From positions 2,294,001 to 2,358,000 of the forward strand of contig NZ_RJUK01000001.1 in the NCBI RefSeq assembly GCF_003762925.1: DNA of 64,000 nt. The letters are read 5' to 3'. Source of the stretch: Marinimicrobium koreense (GTDB taxonomy: Bacteria; Pseudomonadota; Gammaproteobacteria; Pseudomonadales; Cellvibrionaceae). The translations under genes were made by a program, and so were the position numbers. The notes beneath the pieces were generated by a model. That model made no database searches. It was given only the letters and a program-made list of their open reading frames with translations, and was not told the origin of the DNA. Within the stretch, counting starts at the first letter, position 1. The number at the start of each line of letters is the position of its first letter. Of this stretch, positions 1-8,329 are shown piece by piece.

Positions 1-1374
1 GCCGCGCTCCAGGGAGCGAACCACGTCGGTCATCAGACCGGTGTTCACCCATAGCGGCAGCCGGTAGTGATCGGTGGTTTCACAGGGCAGGTCCTTGAGC
101 GCTTCCAGGCCCTTGACCAACTCCTGCTCTTCGAGATAGATCGCCTTGTAGTGCTTGCGCAGCTCCGGGCCCGGGTCGGTGTATACCGTGCCCTTGTAGC
201 CGTCGACAATCAGGGTCCGCCCATCCACCTGAGTGTAGGGCAGGTCCACGGCCGCCATCACCGTGGGGATATCCATGGCCCGGGCGAGAATGGCCACGTG
301 GGAGTTGCTCGAGCCCTGCACCGACACCAGGCCGGCCAGCTTGTCTTTGGGAATTTCGCCGAGCATGGAGGCGGTCAGCTCTTCACCCACCAGAATGGTC
401 TGATCGGGATAAATGCGGCACTTCTGGTTGGACTCCTGCAGGTAAGCGAGTACTCGCCGACCCAGATCTCTCAGGTCCGTCGCCCGCTCTCTGAGATAGG
501 CATCATTCATGCTGCTAAAGGTGCGTTCGTGCTCCAGAATCACATCGGCCCAGGCCGAGGGTGCGGCAGTCCCCTGGCGAATCCGTTCCGTGACTTCTTT
601 CCCCAGAGACGCATCATTGAGCATCGCCAGATAGGCATCAAAAAGCGCCTGCTCTTCCCGGTTCAGCCGGGTTTTAAGCTGCTCTCCCAGGCCTTTGATA
701 TCTTCCCGCACCGCCTGCAGGCACTTCTGGAAAAAGGCGAGCTCCGCCTCCACATCGGTGCAGGTTTTATAGGGTACCGAGCGCAGATCGGCCGGCGGGG
801 TGATCACCACCGCCTCGCCCATGGCAATCCCGGAGGCTCCGGACACACCGGCAAATTTGGCTTGCGCCGCCTTTTCGCCAATGGCCACCATCACTCCGGT
901 CGCTTCGGCGTGGGCGATCACCCCCGCCAATTGGGCCGACATGGTGACCAGAAACGCTTCATCGCCCTCATCGAACCGCCGCCGCTCCACCTGCTGGACC
1001 ACCAGCACCCCCAGCACTTTACGGTGGTGGATAATGGGAACGCCGAGGAACGAGCTGAAGCGCTCCTCACCGGTTTCGGGGAAGTATTGGTAACTGGGGT
1101 GGGTTTCAGCCTGCTCGAGGTTGATGGGTTCTTCCCGGGTAACGACCCGGCCAACCAGACCTTCACCGTCTTTCAGTCGCACCCGACCGACCGCGTCGGC
1201 GTTGAGCCCCTCGGTCGCCATCAGTACGTAGTCGCCCTCGGGGCCGCGCAGATACACCGAGCAGACCTCGGTTTTCATGGCGGTCTTGACCCGGGAGACG
1301 ATGATCGCCAGCGCGGTCTTCAGGTCCCGCGCCGCGTTAACCTCCTGGACGATGGAACGCAGGGAGTTCAGCAT
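1..1374 (-). CDS. ptsP: PtsP (EI-Ntr), N-terminal part, cut by window edge
   Basis: Phosphoenolpyruvate-protein phosphotransferase of the nitrogen PTS. It passes phosphate from PEP to NPr (PtsO) in the cytoplasm. The visible 458 codons hold an N-terminal GAF domain (about residues 15-160). The PEP-utiliser N-terminal domain follows, and then the phosphohistidine swivel domain with the active-site motif [11 protein letters not shown]. The C-terminal TIM barrel lies outside the window. The ATG at 1374 overlaps the end of rppH by 7 bp, giving the rppH-ptsP order known from E. coli and Pseudomonas, so the two are probably cotranslated. The identification is firm. Only the missing C-terminus cannot be judged. 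Confidence 0.95.
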   Translation of the reverse strand, partial: MLNSLRSIVQEVNAARDLKTALAIIVSRVKTAMKTEVCSVYLRGPEGDYVLMATEGLNADAVGRVRLKDGEGLVGRVVTREEPINLEQAETHPSYQYFPETGEERFSSFLGVPIIHHRKVLGVLVVQQVERRRFDEGDEAFLVTMSAQLAGVIAHAEATGVMVAIGEKAAQAKFAGVSGASGIAMGEAVVITPPADLRSVPYKTCTDVEAELAFFQKCLQAVREDIKGLGEQLKTRLNREEQALFDAYLAMLNDASLGKEVTERIRQGTAAPSAWADVILEHERTFSSMNDAYLRERATDLRDLGRRVLAYLQESNQKCRIYPDQTILVGEELTASMLGEIPKDKLAGLVSVQGSSNSHVAILARAMDIPTVMAAVDLPYTQVDGRTLIVDGYKGTVYTDPGPELRKHYKAIYLEEQELVKGLEALKDLPCETTDHYRLPLWVNTGLMTDVVRSLERG

Positions 1375-1895
1375 GTGCGGCTCGCCGGTGCACGGGCCGG
1401 ATCAAACCAGGCGGCCTCGAGTTGGCTGTGGTAGGGAGAGAGCTCCTTGAGCGCTCGGCGGTAGACCTCGCGCTTGAAGGCAACCACTTTCGCCAGCGGA
1501 TACCAGTAGCTGACCCAACTCCAGTCATCGAACTCGGCCCGACCGCCATTTTCAAGGCAGATCCGGCTCTCGGGAGATTTCAGTCGCAACAGAAACCACT
1601 TCTGTTTCTGACCCAGGCAGAGCGGCTGGGAATTGTGGCGTACCAGCCGGCTGGGCAGCCGGTAGCGAAGCCAGCCCCGGGTGCAGGCGAGCATTTCCAC
1701 ATCCGCCCGGGTCAGCCCTATCTCTTCCTGCAGCTCCCGGTACAGCGCCTGCTCCGGGGACTCACCTTCATGAATACCACCCTGCGGGAACTGCCAGGCA
1801 TCCTGCCCCCCAACGCGCCGCGCCCAGAGCAACTGGCCCTGGTCATTGGTCAATACAATACCCACATTGGGGCGAAAACCTTCGGCGTCTATCAC
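1368..1895 (-). CDS. rppH: RNA pyrophosphohydrolase RppH (Nudix)
   Basis: Removes pyrophosphate from 5'-triphosphorylated mRNA, starting RNase E-dependent decay. The 175-residue protein carries a complete Nudix box: [20 protein letters not shown] and then IGL, with the EExG-type metal-binding glutamates. It also has the family sequences GFRPNVGIV near the N-terminus and QKQKWFLL in the middle. It starts with GTG at 1895 (reading MIDAEGF), matching the conserved RppH N-terminus MID..G. The length is normal. It overlaps the start of ptsP. Confidence 0.96.
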   Translation of the reverse strand: MIDAEGFRPNVGIVLTNDQGQLLWARRVGGQDAWQFPQGGIHEGESPEQALYRELQEEIGLTRADVEMLACTRGWLRYRLPSRLVRHNSQPLCLGQKQKWFLLRLKSPESRICLENGGRAEFDDWSWVSYWYPLAKVVAFKREVYRRALKELSPYHSQLEAAWFDPARAPASRTC

Positions 1896-2000
1896 GGGAC
1901 TCAGCCAATCCTTATTTCAGTCGTTATAAAAGTACTCTGGCCTATTGTTCCATAAAGTCATTGCGCTCAGCAATTGGCGCAGTTGAGCCCGGCCTGAGGA

Positions 2001-2018
2001 GCCGCTATGCTTAGCGGC
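2001..2018 (+). promoter_or_regulatory. Leader hairpin before the HAD gene
   Basis: GCCGCTA, loop TGCT, TAGCGGC, then TTT. It lies 27 nt before the GTG start of the HAD phosphatase. It could be a weak terminator/attenuator or a simple mRNA leader stem. The rest of the 149-bp gap to rppH shows no clear promoter. Confidence 0.4.
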
Positions 2019-2044
2019 TTTAGCCAAGCAACCGCAGGTACCCC

Positions 2045-2701
2045 GTGAGTCTCGCAATCTTTGACCTGGACAACACCCTGATCGCCGGTGACAGCGACCA
2101 CCGCTGGGGCGAATTCCTGATCCACAAGGCGCTGGTCGATCCCGGGGAGTACAAATCCCGCAACGACGACTTCTATCGCGCCTATCAGGACGGCAGCCTG
2201 GACATTCACGAGTACCTCGGGTTCTCCCTCGCGCCCTTTGCCTCCCTGAGCGACCAGCAGGTGGCCGAGCTGCAGCGCGAATTCCTGTCCGAGTGGATCG
2301 AGCCGTTGATGCTGGACAAGGCGCAGGCGCTGATTCAGAGCCACCGAGACCAAGGGCATCAACTGTTGATCATCACCGCCACCAATGATGTGGTCACCAC
2401 CCCAATCGCACAGCGCCTGGGCATTCCCCATTTGCTGGCCAGTGAGGCCGAGCGCGGCCCCGGCGGCTACACCGGGCGCCCGACCGGCACGCCCTGCTTC
2501 CAGGGCGGCAAGGTCACTCGTCTTAAGGAGTGGCTGAAAGAACACCCCCACGCTCTGGAACACGCCCACTTCTATAGCGATTCGGCCAACGACCTGCCAC
2601 TGCTGGAGTCGGTGGGTTACCCGACCGCCGTTGACCCGGACCCGCGCCTGGCCGAAGCCGCGCAGGCACGTCAATGGCCGATCATCAGCCTGAGGAACTG
2701 A
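2045..2701 (+). CDS. HAD-IB family phosphatase (SerB-like)
   Basis: Soluble HAD-superfamily phosphohydrolase of 218 residues. Motif I is DLDNT (residues 6-10, nucleophile and acid/base Asp). Motif II is the ITAT stretch around residue 114. The lysine and the final acidic motif (YSDSANDLPLL) are also present. This arrangement fits subfamily IB phosphatases such as phosphoserine or histidinol-phosphate phosphatase-like proteins. The substrate cannot be read from sequence. The start is GTG at 2045. Translation is probably coupled to the next gene, whose ATG is 2 bp past the stop. Confidence 0.88.
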   Translation: MSLAIFDLDNTLIAGDSDHRWGEFLIHKALVDPGEYKSRNDDFYRAYQDGSLDIHEYLGFSLAPFASLSDQQVAELQREFLSEWIEPLMLDKAQALIQSHRDQGHQLLIITATNDVVTTPIAQRLGIPHLLASEAERGPGGYTGRPTGTPCFQGGKVTRLKEWLKEHPHALEHAHFYSDSANDLPLLESVGYPTAVDPDPRLAEAAQARQWPIISLRN

Positions 2702-2703
2702 CC

Positions 2704-3843
2704 ATGCGGTTCCCCCACTCCCTCCCATTACTGACCGCCCTGCTGTTGATCGGCTGCGACCCGGGTCCGGAGTCCCCTGGCCCCACTCCCGATGAATCGC
2801 CCCGCGAGACACAGAGCATCGCCGCCCCCGACCCGGCGCTGGCCGACAGCACCCTGTCGGCTTGGCAGCAGGGCGAGCAGTGGCTCAGTGAGGCGCGCAC
2901 GGCCTGTGCTGCAATGCACGAGCGACTCGACGCTTTTCTGGCTCAGCCGGGGGAGGACGGCCTAGTGGCCACCCGTGAGGCCTGGCATCAGTGTCACACT
3001 CGCTGGCACCATCTCGAGCCGCTACTGACTCTGGGTGAGAGCAGTCCCGGCCTGTTTGGCGACCTACGGGAAGTCGCCTTTCAGGTGGATGCTCACCCCA
3101 TCCAACCCGGGTATCTGGATGGCCTGGAGAACTATCCCTACAGCGGCATCGTCAACGACATTACCCTCTCCATAAACGCGCAGACCCTGCGCGAGCAGCA
3201 CGGTCTGACCGATGAGGCCGACGTGGCTCTGGGCCTGCACGCGCTGGAGTTCCTGCTCTGGGATGAGCAGGGCGACCGGCCGGTAAGCGACTTCGAGCCC
3301 CGCACCTCCGCCGGAGACGACCCGATGAACGCCGAACGGACCGTCGATCAACTGCCCAACAACCGCCGCCGCGCCCTGGTGCGTCTGATCAGCCAGTTAC
3401 TGCAGGACGACCTGGCACTGCTCGAGCAACACTGGCAATCCACCAGCGGGCGACTTCCCGCCACCTACCGAAAGCTCAGCCCGGCCAGCCGACTGCCCCT
3501 GTTGAGCGACGCGCTCCGGTCACTACTGCAGGAGCGTCTGCCCCGGGAGCTGGCACAACTCGAAGAACCTGAACAGGCCCACAACGCCTTTGCGGGACAA
3601 TCCCTGAGTGTGGTGGTCAGCGCCCTTGCCGGCACCGACCAGTTGCTGAACGCCGGAGATCCAGCGGTCGTGCAGTGGTTGATCCCCGAGCCGAAGCGCA
3701 CTGACTGGCAGACCCAATGGCAGACACTGAGCCGGAATCTGAATGAAGCGGACGAGATTGATCCCCAGGGCTTGAGCGAGCAACTTCGGTCGCTCGGACA
3801 GGCGCTGAGCACGCCGGCGCCCGAACTCGCACCGGCGCCGTAA
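2704..3843 (+). CDS. Imelysin-like (M75) lipoprotein
   Basis: Predicted periplasmic lipoprotein of 379 residues. The signal peptide ends in a lipobox around LLLIGC, followed by an acidic Pro/Ser linker. The mature part belongs to the imelysin family. It shows the family GxHxxE-type motif as LGLHALEFLLWDEQ (about residues 170-183). Imelysins are iron-regulated envelope proteins thought to bind metals, and proteolytic activity is not certain. The ATG at 2704 is chosen because it starts the signal peptide. The 30 upstream codons of open frame overlap the HAD gene. It lies between the HAD gene and a diguanylate cyclase on the same strand. Confidence 0.85.
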   Translation: MRFPHSLPLLTALLLIGCDPGPESPGPTPDESPRETQSIAAPDPALADSTLSAWQQGEQWLSEARTACAAMHERLDAFLAQPGEDGLVATREAWHQCHTRWHHLEPLLTLGESSPGLFGDLREVAFQVDAHPIQPGYLDGLENYPYSGIVNDITLSINAQTLREQHGLTDEADVALGLHALEFLLWDEQGDRPVSDFEPRTSAGDDPMNAERTVDQLPNNRRRALVRLISQLLQDDLALLEQHWQSTSGRLPATYRKLSPASRLPLLSDALRSLLQERLPRELAQLEEPEQAHNAFAGQSLSVVVSALAGTDQLLNAGDPAVVQWLIPEPKRTDWQTQWQTLSRNLNEADEIDPQGLSEQLRSLGQALSTPAPELAPAP

Positions 3844-3888
3844 ACATGACAACCCGACAACCCGGACCTCACGGAAAGGAGGGGCCTG

Positions 3889-5775
3889 ATGACCAGACGC
3901 CAATGGCTGCTGAGTCTGTCACTGCTGTTTTCGCTGTTCGCATCGCCCGCCTGGGGCAATGATCCGCACGCGTCCCACACCCTGAACATCACCCCGGGGC
4001 AGGACACCTACGACCTGACCGGCAGGGCGCTTATCCTCGAGCAACCCGAGGGGCGCAGCCTCTCGCCCTCAGAGCTGTTGGCCGATACGACCAGAGACTG
4101 GCAACCCCTGTCATCCTCCGCCCCCAACTTCAGCTTCAGCGACCGTGCCTACTGGCTCCGGCTGGATATCACCAATACCGACACCCGCACCCGGCGGTTG
4201 ATTCTGGATATTGCCCAACCCCTGCAGGATTACATTGACGCCTGGTGGATGATCGAAGGCGGTACTGTCCGCGAGTGGCATACCGGCGACCGCCGGCCGC
4301 TGAGTGACCGCCCCTTCCGCTACCGGGCCTTTGCGCTTTCATTACCGCTGACGCCCGATCAGAGCGGAACCCTGCTGATCCGCTTCAGCAGTCACGACGG
4401 TCTCTACGATGCACTGCCACTGACCCTCAGCAGCGACGCCGCGTTTTTCAAACGCAATGATGCCGAGTCCCTCGGATTCGGCTTTTATTACGGCGCCATC
4501 ACCATCCTGCTGCTTTACAATCTGATCGTCGGCCTGGTCACCCGCGAGCGGAACTTTGTGCTCTACAGCGTCTACCTGTTCTTTTTCCTCAGTTGGAATC
4601 TGGCGTTCCGCGGCTACCTGGGCATCAGCCTGCTGGCCGACCACCCCACCCTCAACAATATGGCGGTCGCGGTACTGTCCTGTGGGCTGTTTTTCTCCCT
4701 GGTGGCGTTCACCCAGGGCTTTCTCAACCTAAGACAGACTCTCCCACTCACCGGCCGATTGCTCTGGGGGCTCAGCGCCCTTTTGCTGATCCCCACAGGG
4801 CTGGCGGTCATGGACGTTTACGCATCCACTTTTGCGGTGCTGATTCCGATCGCCGTTGTGATTCTTCTGACGGTGCTTTATGCCGGAGCCCGCGCGTCGC
4901 TCCAGGGGTCGGTCTCCGCCCGTATCTTTCTGCTCGCCTGGACGCTGTTGATCGGCGCAGTGTTTGCCTACTACGCCCGGGTATTCGGTTTGTTGCCCTC
5001 AAGCTGGTTATTGGAGAATGCCCTCAACCTCGGCTCACTGATCGAAATTCTCGTGCTGTCCCTGGCTTTGGCCTACCGTATCAACGAACTCAAACAGAAA
5101 GATCTGGTCAGCCAACAACAGCTGATCGATCAGAAAGAACAATTGAATACCGAACTGCAACAGCGGGTGGAAACCAAAACCCGCGAGCTGCAGAACCTGG
5201 CGGACAAACTGGAGCGGGAGTCGATTACCGATGCCCTGACTGGCCTGCTCAACCGACGCACGTTCTATCCGAAACTGGAAAGCGAACTGCGCCGACTGCA
5301 ACGTGAACCCACTCAAACCCTCTGCCTGACACTTCTGGACCTGGATCACTTCAAGGCACTGAATGACCACTACGGACACCCCGCCGGGGACCGGCTACTC
5401 AAAGAAGTAAGCGACCTGCTGCAACTGCACTGGAAACGGTCGGGGGATGCGGTGTTTCGCCTGGGGGGCGAGGAGTTTGCGATACTGTTTTATACTCGGA
5501 ACCTGTACACCGTCTCAGAGCGCCTGGAAGCCTTCCGCCAGGCGCTGAAAACCATTCCCCTGCCGACCTCGCCACCGCCAACTGACAGTGTCCCGACGCA
5601 GCTGACCGCCTCACTGGGTGTCGGGCTGGTCAGCGCCCTCTACAGCCTGAGCCCGGATGAGCTGTACGCGATGGCCGACCGGGCGCTCTACTCGGGCAAG
5701 GACCGCGGGCGGGACTGCATTCATTACTGCTCTGCCACCGACCGCACCCCCCGGCCCCGGCTGGAACATCAGTGA
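3889..5775 (+). CDS. 7TM-DISM sensor diguanylate cyclase
   Basis: Membrane receptor that makes cyclic di-GMP. Domains in order: signal peptide (1-23), an extracellular 7TMR-DISM sensor domain (about 40-185), seven membrane helices (about 195-400), a short coiled coil (about 405-450), and a GGDEF domain (about 455-620). The active-site loop reads GGEEF, an active variant. LLDLDHFKALNDHYGH gives the metal-binding and nucleotide-binding residues. I see no RxxD inhibitory site directly before GGEEF (FRLGGEEF). A strong AGGAGGGG ribosome site precedes the ATG. Its stop faces the stop of the deacetylase gene with only 2 bp between. Confidence 0.92.
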   Translation: MTRRQWLLSLSLLFSLFASPAWGNDPHASHTLNITPGQDTYDLTGRALILEQPEGRSLSPSELLADTTRDWQPLSSSAPNFSFSDRAYWLRLDITNTDTRTRRLILDIAQPLQDYIDAWWMIEGGTVREWHTGDRRPLSDRPFRYRAFALSLPLTPDQSGTLLIRFSSHDGLYDALPLTLSSDAAFFKRNDAESLGFGFYYGAITILLLYNLIVGLVTRERNFVLYSVYLFFFLSWNLAFRGYLGISLLADHPTLNNMAVAVLSCGLFFSLVAFTQGFLNLRQTLPLTGRLLWGLSALLLIPTGLAVMDVYASTFAVLIPIAVVILLTVLYAGARASLQGSVSARIFLLAWTLLIGAVFAYYARVFGLLPSSWLLENALNLGSLIEILVLSLALAYRINELKQKDLVSQQQLIDQKEQLNTELQQRVETKTRELQNLADKLERESITDALTGLLNRRTFYPKLESELRRLQREPTQTLCLTLLDLDHFKALNDHYGHPAGDRLLKEVSDLLQLHWKRSGDAVFRLGGEEFAILFYTRNLYTVSERLEAFRQALKTIPLPTSPPPTDSVPTQLTASLGVGLVSALYSLSPDELYAMADRALYSGKDRGRDCIHYCSATDRTPRPRLEHQ

Positions 5776-5777
5776 GG

Positions 5778-6884
5778 TCAGCCGCCCTCCGTAGCCCGAA
5801 ACGCCGGACCATGAAACGCGATGGCGGCTTCCGCCTCAGCCAAACCACAGACGGCGGGCTCCGGCACCTCGCCCCCGGCCATGACTTTTAGTACCGAGTG
5901 CACGCCATGGGAGAGCGACTCCAGGTTATAGCCACCCTCGAGGACCATCACCAACCGCCCCTGACAGTGCTCATCAGCCAGCGCCTGTAAAATACCGGTC
6001 ATGGCGGCAAAACCTTCATAAGACACATTCAGCGCCAAGTCATACCCGTGAGCATCAAATCCCGCAGACACCAAAATGAGATCCGGCTTGAAGTTGGCCA
6101 CCGCCGGGGCCAGCAGTTCACGCAGGATTTTCAGATACACCCGATCCCCGGTCCCCGCAGGAACCGGGACGTTCACGGTGGTACCCTCCCCCAGTCCGGC
6201 ACCAACTTCTTCGAGCGAGCCCGATCCCGGATAAAAAGGGGCGGCCCGATGAATGTCAAAAAACAACACATCCGGATCGGCATAAAAAATGTCCTGGGTG
6301 CCATTGCCATGGTGGGCATCCCAATCCAGAATCAGGACCCGCTCACAGCCCAGCGCCGACTGGGCGTGAGCCGCCGCAATGGCAACATTATTGAACAGAC
6401 AAAACCCCCGGGCCCGCACTGGTTCAGCGTGATGGCCCGGCGGACGAACTACCGCGAAGGCCCGATCGGCCTGACCATCGAACACCGCTTCCACTGCGGC
6501 GATAGCGGTTCCCGCCGCCACCTCCGCCGCTTCGACACTACCGGGCGAAACCGCCGTGGTATCCATGTCCAACCAGGCGCTCTTTCCCCGCAAGGCATAA
6601 ATATCCTGTAAGTAGGCACTGGTGTGCACCCTCGACAGCTCTTGATAGGAGGCCGCCCGCCCCCCCATTATACGAACACCCTCAATCGGCTCGCGCACCA
6701 GCAAGTCGAGAATCGAGCTCACCCGCCCAGGGTGCTCCGGATAACGCCACTGGACATTCAGCCCCGAGAGGATCTGTCGCACCCGTTTATCCAGGCGGCC
6801 AGGTAAAAATGCCGCGTTGGTATCCGGTTCATGCGCGAGCACCCGCTCGTCATAGCAAACCAGCACCTCCTTTCCCCCGGTCAT
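5778..6884 (-). CDS. Histone deacetylase-like amidohydrolase
   Basis: Class II-type HDAC/acetylpolyamine amidohydrolase family zinc enzyme of 368 residues, cytoplasmic. The tandem-His motif RPPGHHAEP and the zinc-ligand stretch LDWDAHHGNGTQDIFY are intact. The second ligand Asp sits in SAGFDAHGYD. The substrate-pocket GGYN motif is also present. Bacterial members remove acetyl groups from polyamines or other small amides. The true substrate here is unknown. Start at ATG 6884. It is divergent from the guanidine-riboswitch operon. Confidence 0.9.
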   Translation of the reverse strand: MTGGKEVLVCYDERVLAHEPDTNAAFLPGRLDKRVRQILSGLNVQWRYPEHPGRVSSILDLLVREPIEGVRIMGGRAASYQELSRVHTSAYLQDIYALRGKSAWLDMDTTAVSPGSVEAAEVAAGTAIAAVEAVFDGQADRAFAVVRPPGHHAEPVRARGFCLFNNVAIAAAHAQSALGCERVLILDWDAHHGNGTQDIFYADPDVLFFDIHRAAPFYPGSGSLEEVGAGLGEGTTVNVPVPAGTGDRVYLKILRELLAPAVANFKPDLILVSAGFDAHGYDLALNVSYEGFAAMTGILQALADEHCQGRLVMVLEGGYNLESLSHGVHSVLKVMAGGEVPEPAVCGLAEAEAAIAFHGPAFRATEGG

Positions 6885-7192
6885 GCTTGCCCCCTCTCAG
6901 TCCAACTGCTGTCTCTTGAGCATATACCAGCCACCCAGGTTTCGCTGTGTCCTAAAAAGCATCAACCACTCATGCCTCCGCCCCAAAAAGGTGCAGCGGC
7001 GTCCGCCAAGGACATCGACCGTCAGCAAGCGAATCCTGTTACGTTCGAAAAACCCCATGCAGATCAATCACTTCAGTCCAGACTTTCGCGATTGGTACGG
7101 ATTCTGCACCTGCCCACACAGGACCGTTTGATCTCCAGCGATCAGGCACGGACCGGGACGTCCGCCTTCATCATTGAGCGATGCCATGACCC

Positions 7193-7246
7193 CCGGGACG
7201 ACCCGGACGGCCGAGGAGGGCCGGCTTACCATCTGGACGACCAGAT
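7193..7246 (+). ncRNA. Guanidine-II (mini-ykkC) riboswitch
   Basis: Two perfect hairpins with identical ACGA loops. P1 is CCGGG-ACGA-CCCGG at 7193-7206. P2 is ATCTGG-ACGA-CCAGAT at 7231-7246. They are joined by 24 nt. Paired stems with ACGR tetraloops are the defining feature of the guanidine-II class, where loop-loop contact creates two guanidinium pockets. P2 ends 30 nt before the ATG at 7277. The upstream part of this gap (6885-7192) shows no gene or other structure I can name. Confidence 0.85.
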
Positions 7247-7273
7247 ACCTTGAGCACAAACCGAGAGGTAATC
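7244..7273 (+). promoter_or_regulatory. Candidate Shine-Dalgarno-sequestering helix of the riboswitch
   Basis: The stretch GATACCU (7244-7250) can pair with AGGUAAUC (7266-7273, one bulged A), burying the GAGAGG ribosome site. The GAT at 7244-7246 is also the 3' base of riboswitch hairpin P2. The two structures therefore exclude each other, and ligand-stabilised P2 would free the ribosome site (ON switch). The pairing is seen in the sequence. The mechanism is inferred. Confidence 0.5.
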
Positions 7274-7276
7274 CAG

Positions 7277-8329
7277 ATGACACCCGGCAAAGTTTCAGAC
7301 AATCCACACACCGCCTTCCAGACGCTGCCGGTGGTCGATGTGTCGGGCCTGGGGTCGAGCGACCCGAGCCAGCGCCAGGCCGCCGCCGAGCAGTTGGGTC
7401 AGGCGGCCCGCGATGCCGGCTTTCTGTATGTGGTCGGCCACGGTATCCCCGCCGACTACACCGAGCGACTGATCGCCCGGACCAAAGCATACTTCGCCTT
7501 GCCCTACGCCGAAAAAATGCGTCAGTACATTGGCCACTCCGTCAATCACAGCGGCTACGTCCCGGAAGGGGAGGAACGCTTTTACGGCGCCAAGAGCGTC
7601 GACAAAAAAGAAGCCTACGACATTGGCTACGATATGCTCGAGCCGGCACATCGCCGCCCGATGCTGGGCCCCAACCAATGGCCGGACATGCCCGGTTTCA
7701 AAGAAGACATACTCCCCTACTACCAATCGGTGCTCGCCCTCGGGCACCAATTGTTTCGCGGTTTTGCGCTGGCGCTCGGCCTGGCCGAAGACACCTTTAG
7801 CCAACACATCCGTCGCCCGCCCAGTCAGTTGCGGCTGATTCACTACCCGTACAATCCGGACCTGCCGCCGGACACCCCGGGGATTGGTGCCCACACCGAC
7901 TATGAGTGCTTCACCATTTTGAAGCCCACGGCGCCCGGACTCGAAGTGCTCAACGGCGCAGGCGAGTGGATTGATGTTCCACTGCAGGACGATGCCTTTG
8001 TGATCAACATCGGTGACATGATGGAAGCGCTCAGCAACGGTGCCTTCGTGGCTACCTCTCACCGGGTCCGTAAAGTGGCCGAGGAGCGCTACTCCTTCCC
8101 GATGTTCTGCAATCTCGATTACGACACGGTAATTGAACCGCTGCCCGAGTTGGTCAGCGACGATCAGCCACCGCGCTACGAACCCCTGATCGCCGGGGAG
8201 CACCTGTACGCCCAGACCATTCAGACGTTCGAATACCTGAAACAGCGCCTGGCCCGAGGCGAACTGGAGCTGCCAGAGGGCGCCAAAGGCCTGTCCTCGT
8301 TCGGCCAAAAGGCGGGGGGCGCGGTATGA
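7277..8329 (+). CDS. 2-oxoglutarate/Fe(II) oxygenase, isopenicillin N synthase family
   Basis: Cytoplasmic non-haem iron oxygenase of 350 residues with the usual two parts: DIOX_N (about residues 15-140) and the 2OG-Fe(II) jelly roll (about 170-280). Iron ligands are His and Asp of AHTDYECF and the distal His of ATSHRVR. The RYSFPMF stretch supplies the R-x-S that binds 2-oxoglutarate. The ATG at 7277 has GAGAGG 8-9 nt upstream, so the in-frame TTG at 7250 is disfavoured. It is the first gene after a guanidine-II riboswitch. Relatives such as the ethylene-forming enzyme and plant arginine/homoarginine hydroxylases release guanidine. A substrate with a guanidino group is therefore an attractive inference, not shown. 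Confidence 0.87.
   Translation: MTPGKVSDNPHTAFQTLPVVDVSGLGSSDPSQRQAAAEQLGQAARDAGFLYVVGHGIPADYTERLIARTKAYFALPYAEKMRQYIGHSVNHSGYVPEGEERFYGAKSVDKKEAYDIGYDMLEPAHRRPMLGPNQWPDMPGFKEDILPYYQSVLALGHQLFRGFALALGLAEDTFSQHIRRPPSQLRLIHYPYNPDLPPDTPGIGAHTDYECFTILKPTAPGLEVLNGAGEWIDVPLQDDAFVINIGDMMEALSNGAFVATSHRVRKVAEERYSFPMFCNLDYDTVIEPLPELVSDDQPPRYEPLIAGEHLYAQTIQTFEYLKQRLARGELELPEGAKGLSSFGQKAGGAV

Noticed and set aside
67-1434. Long plus-strand open frame opposite ptsP
   Set aside because: It mirrors the ptsP coding frame, has no recognisable domain, and its residue pattern is the typical antisense of high-GC codons.
4593-5306. 237-codon plus-strand frame inside the diguanylate cyclase
   Set aside because: Out-of-frame shadow of a well-supported GGDEF protein. 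No motif of its own.
6885-7192. Guanidine-I or guanidine-III riboswitch upstream of the oxygenase
   Set aside because: I see no ykkC core. The two ACGA-loop hairpins alone fit class II.
6831-7253. 140-codon open frame over the riboswitch leader
   Set aside because: It has no family features, overlaps the deacetylase start and the riboswitch, and lacks a ribosome site.
7250-7276. TTG at 7250 as start of the 2OG oxygenase
   Set aside because: ATG 7277 has a good GAGAGG site. TTG 7250 is directly behind hairpin P2 with no spaced ribosome site.
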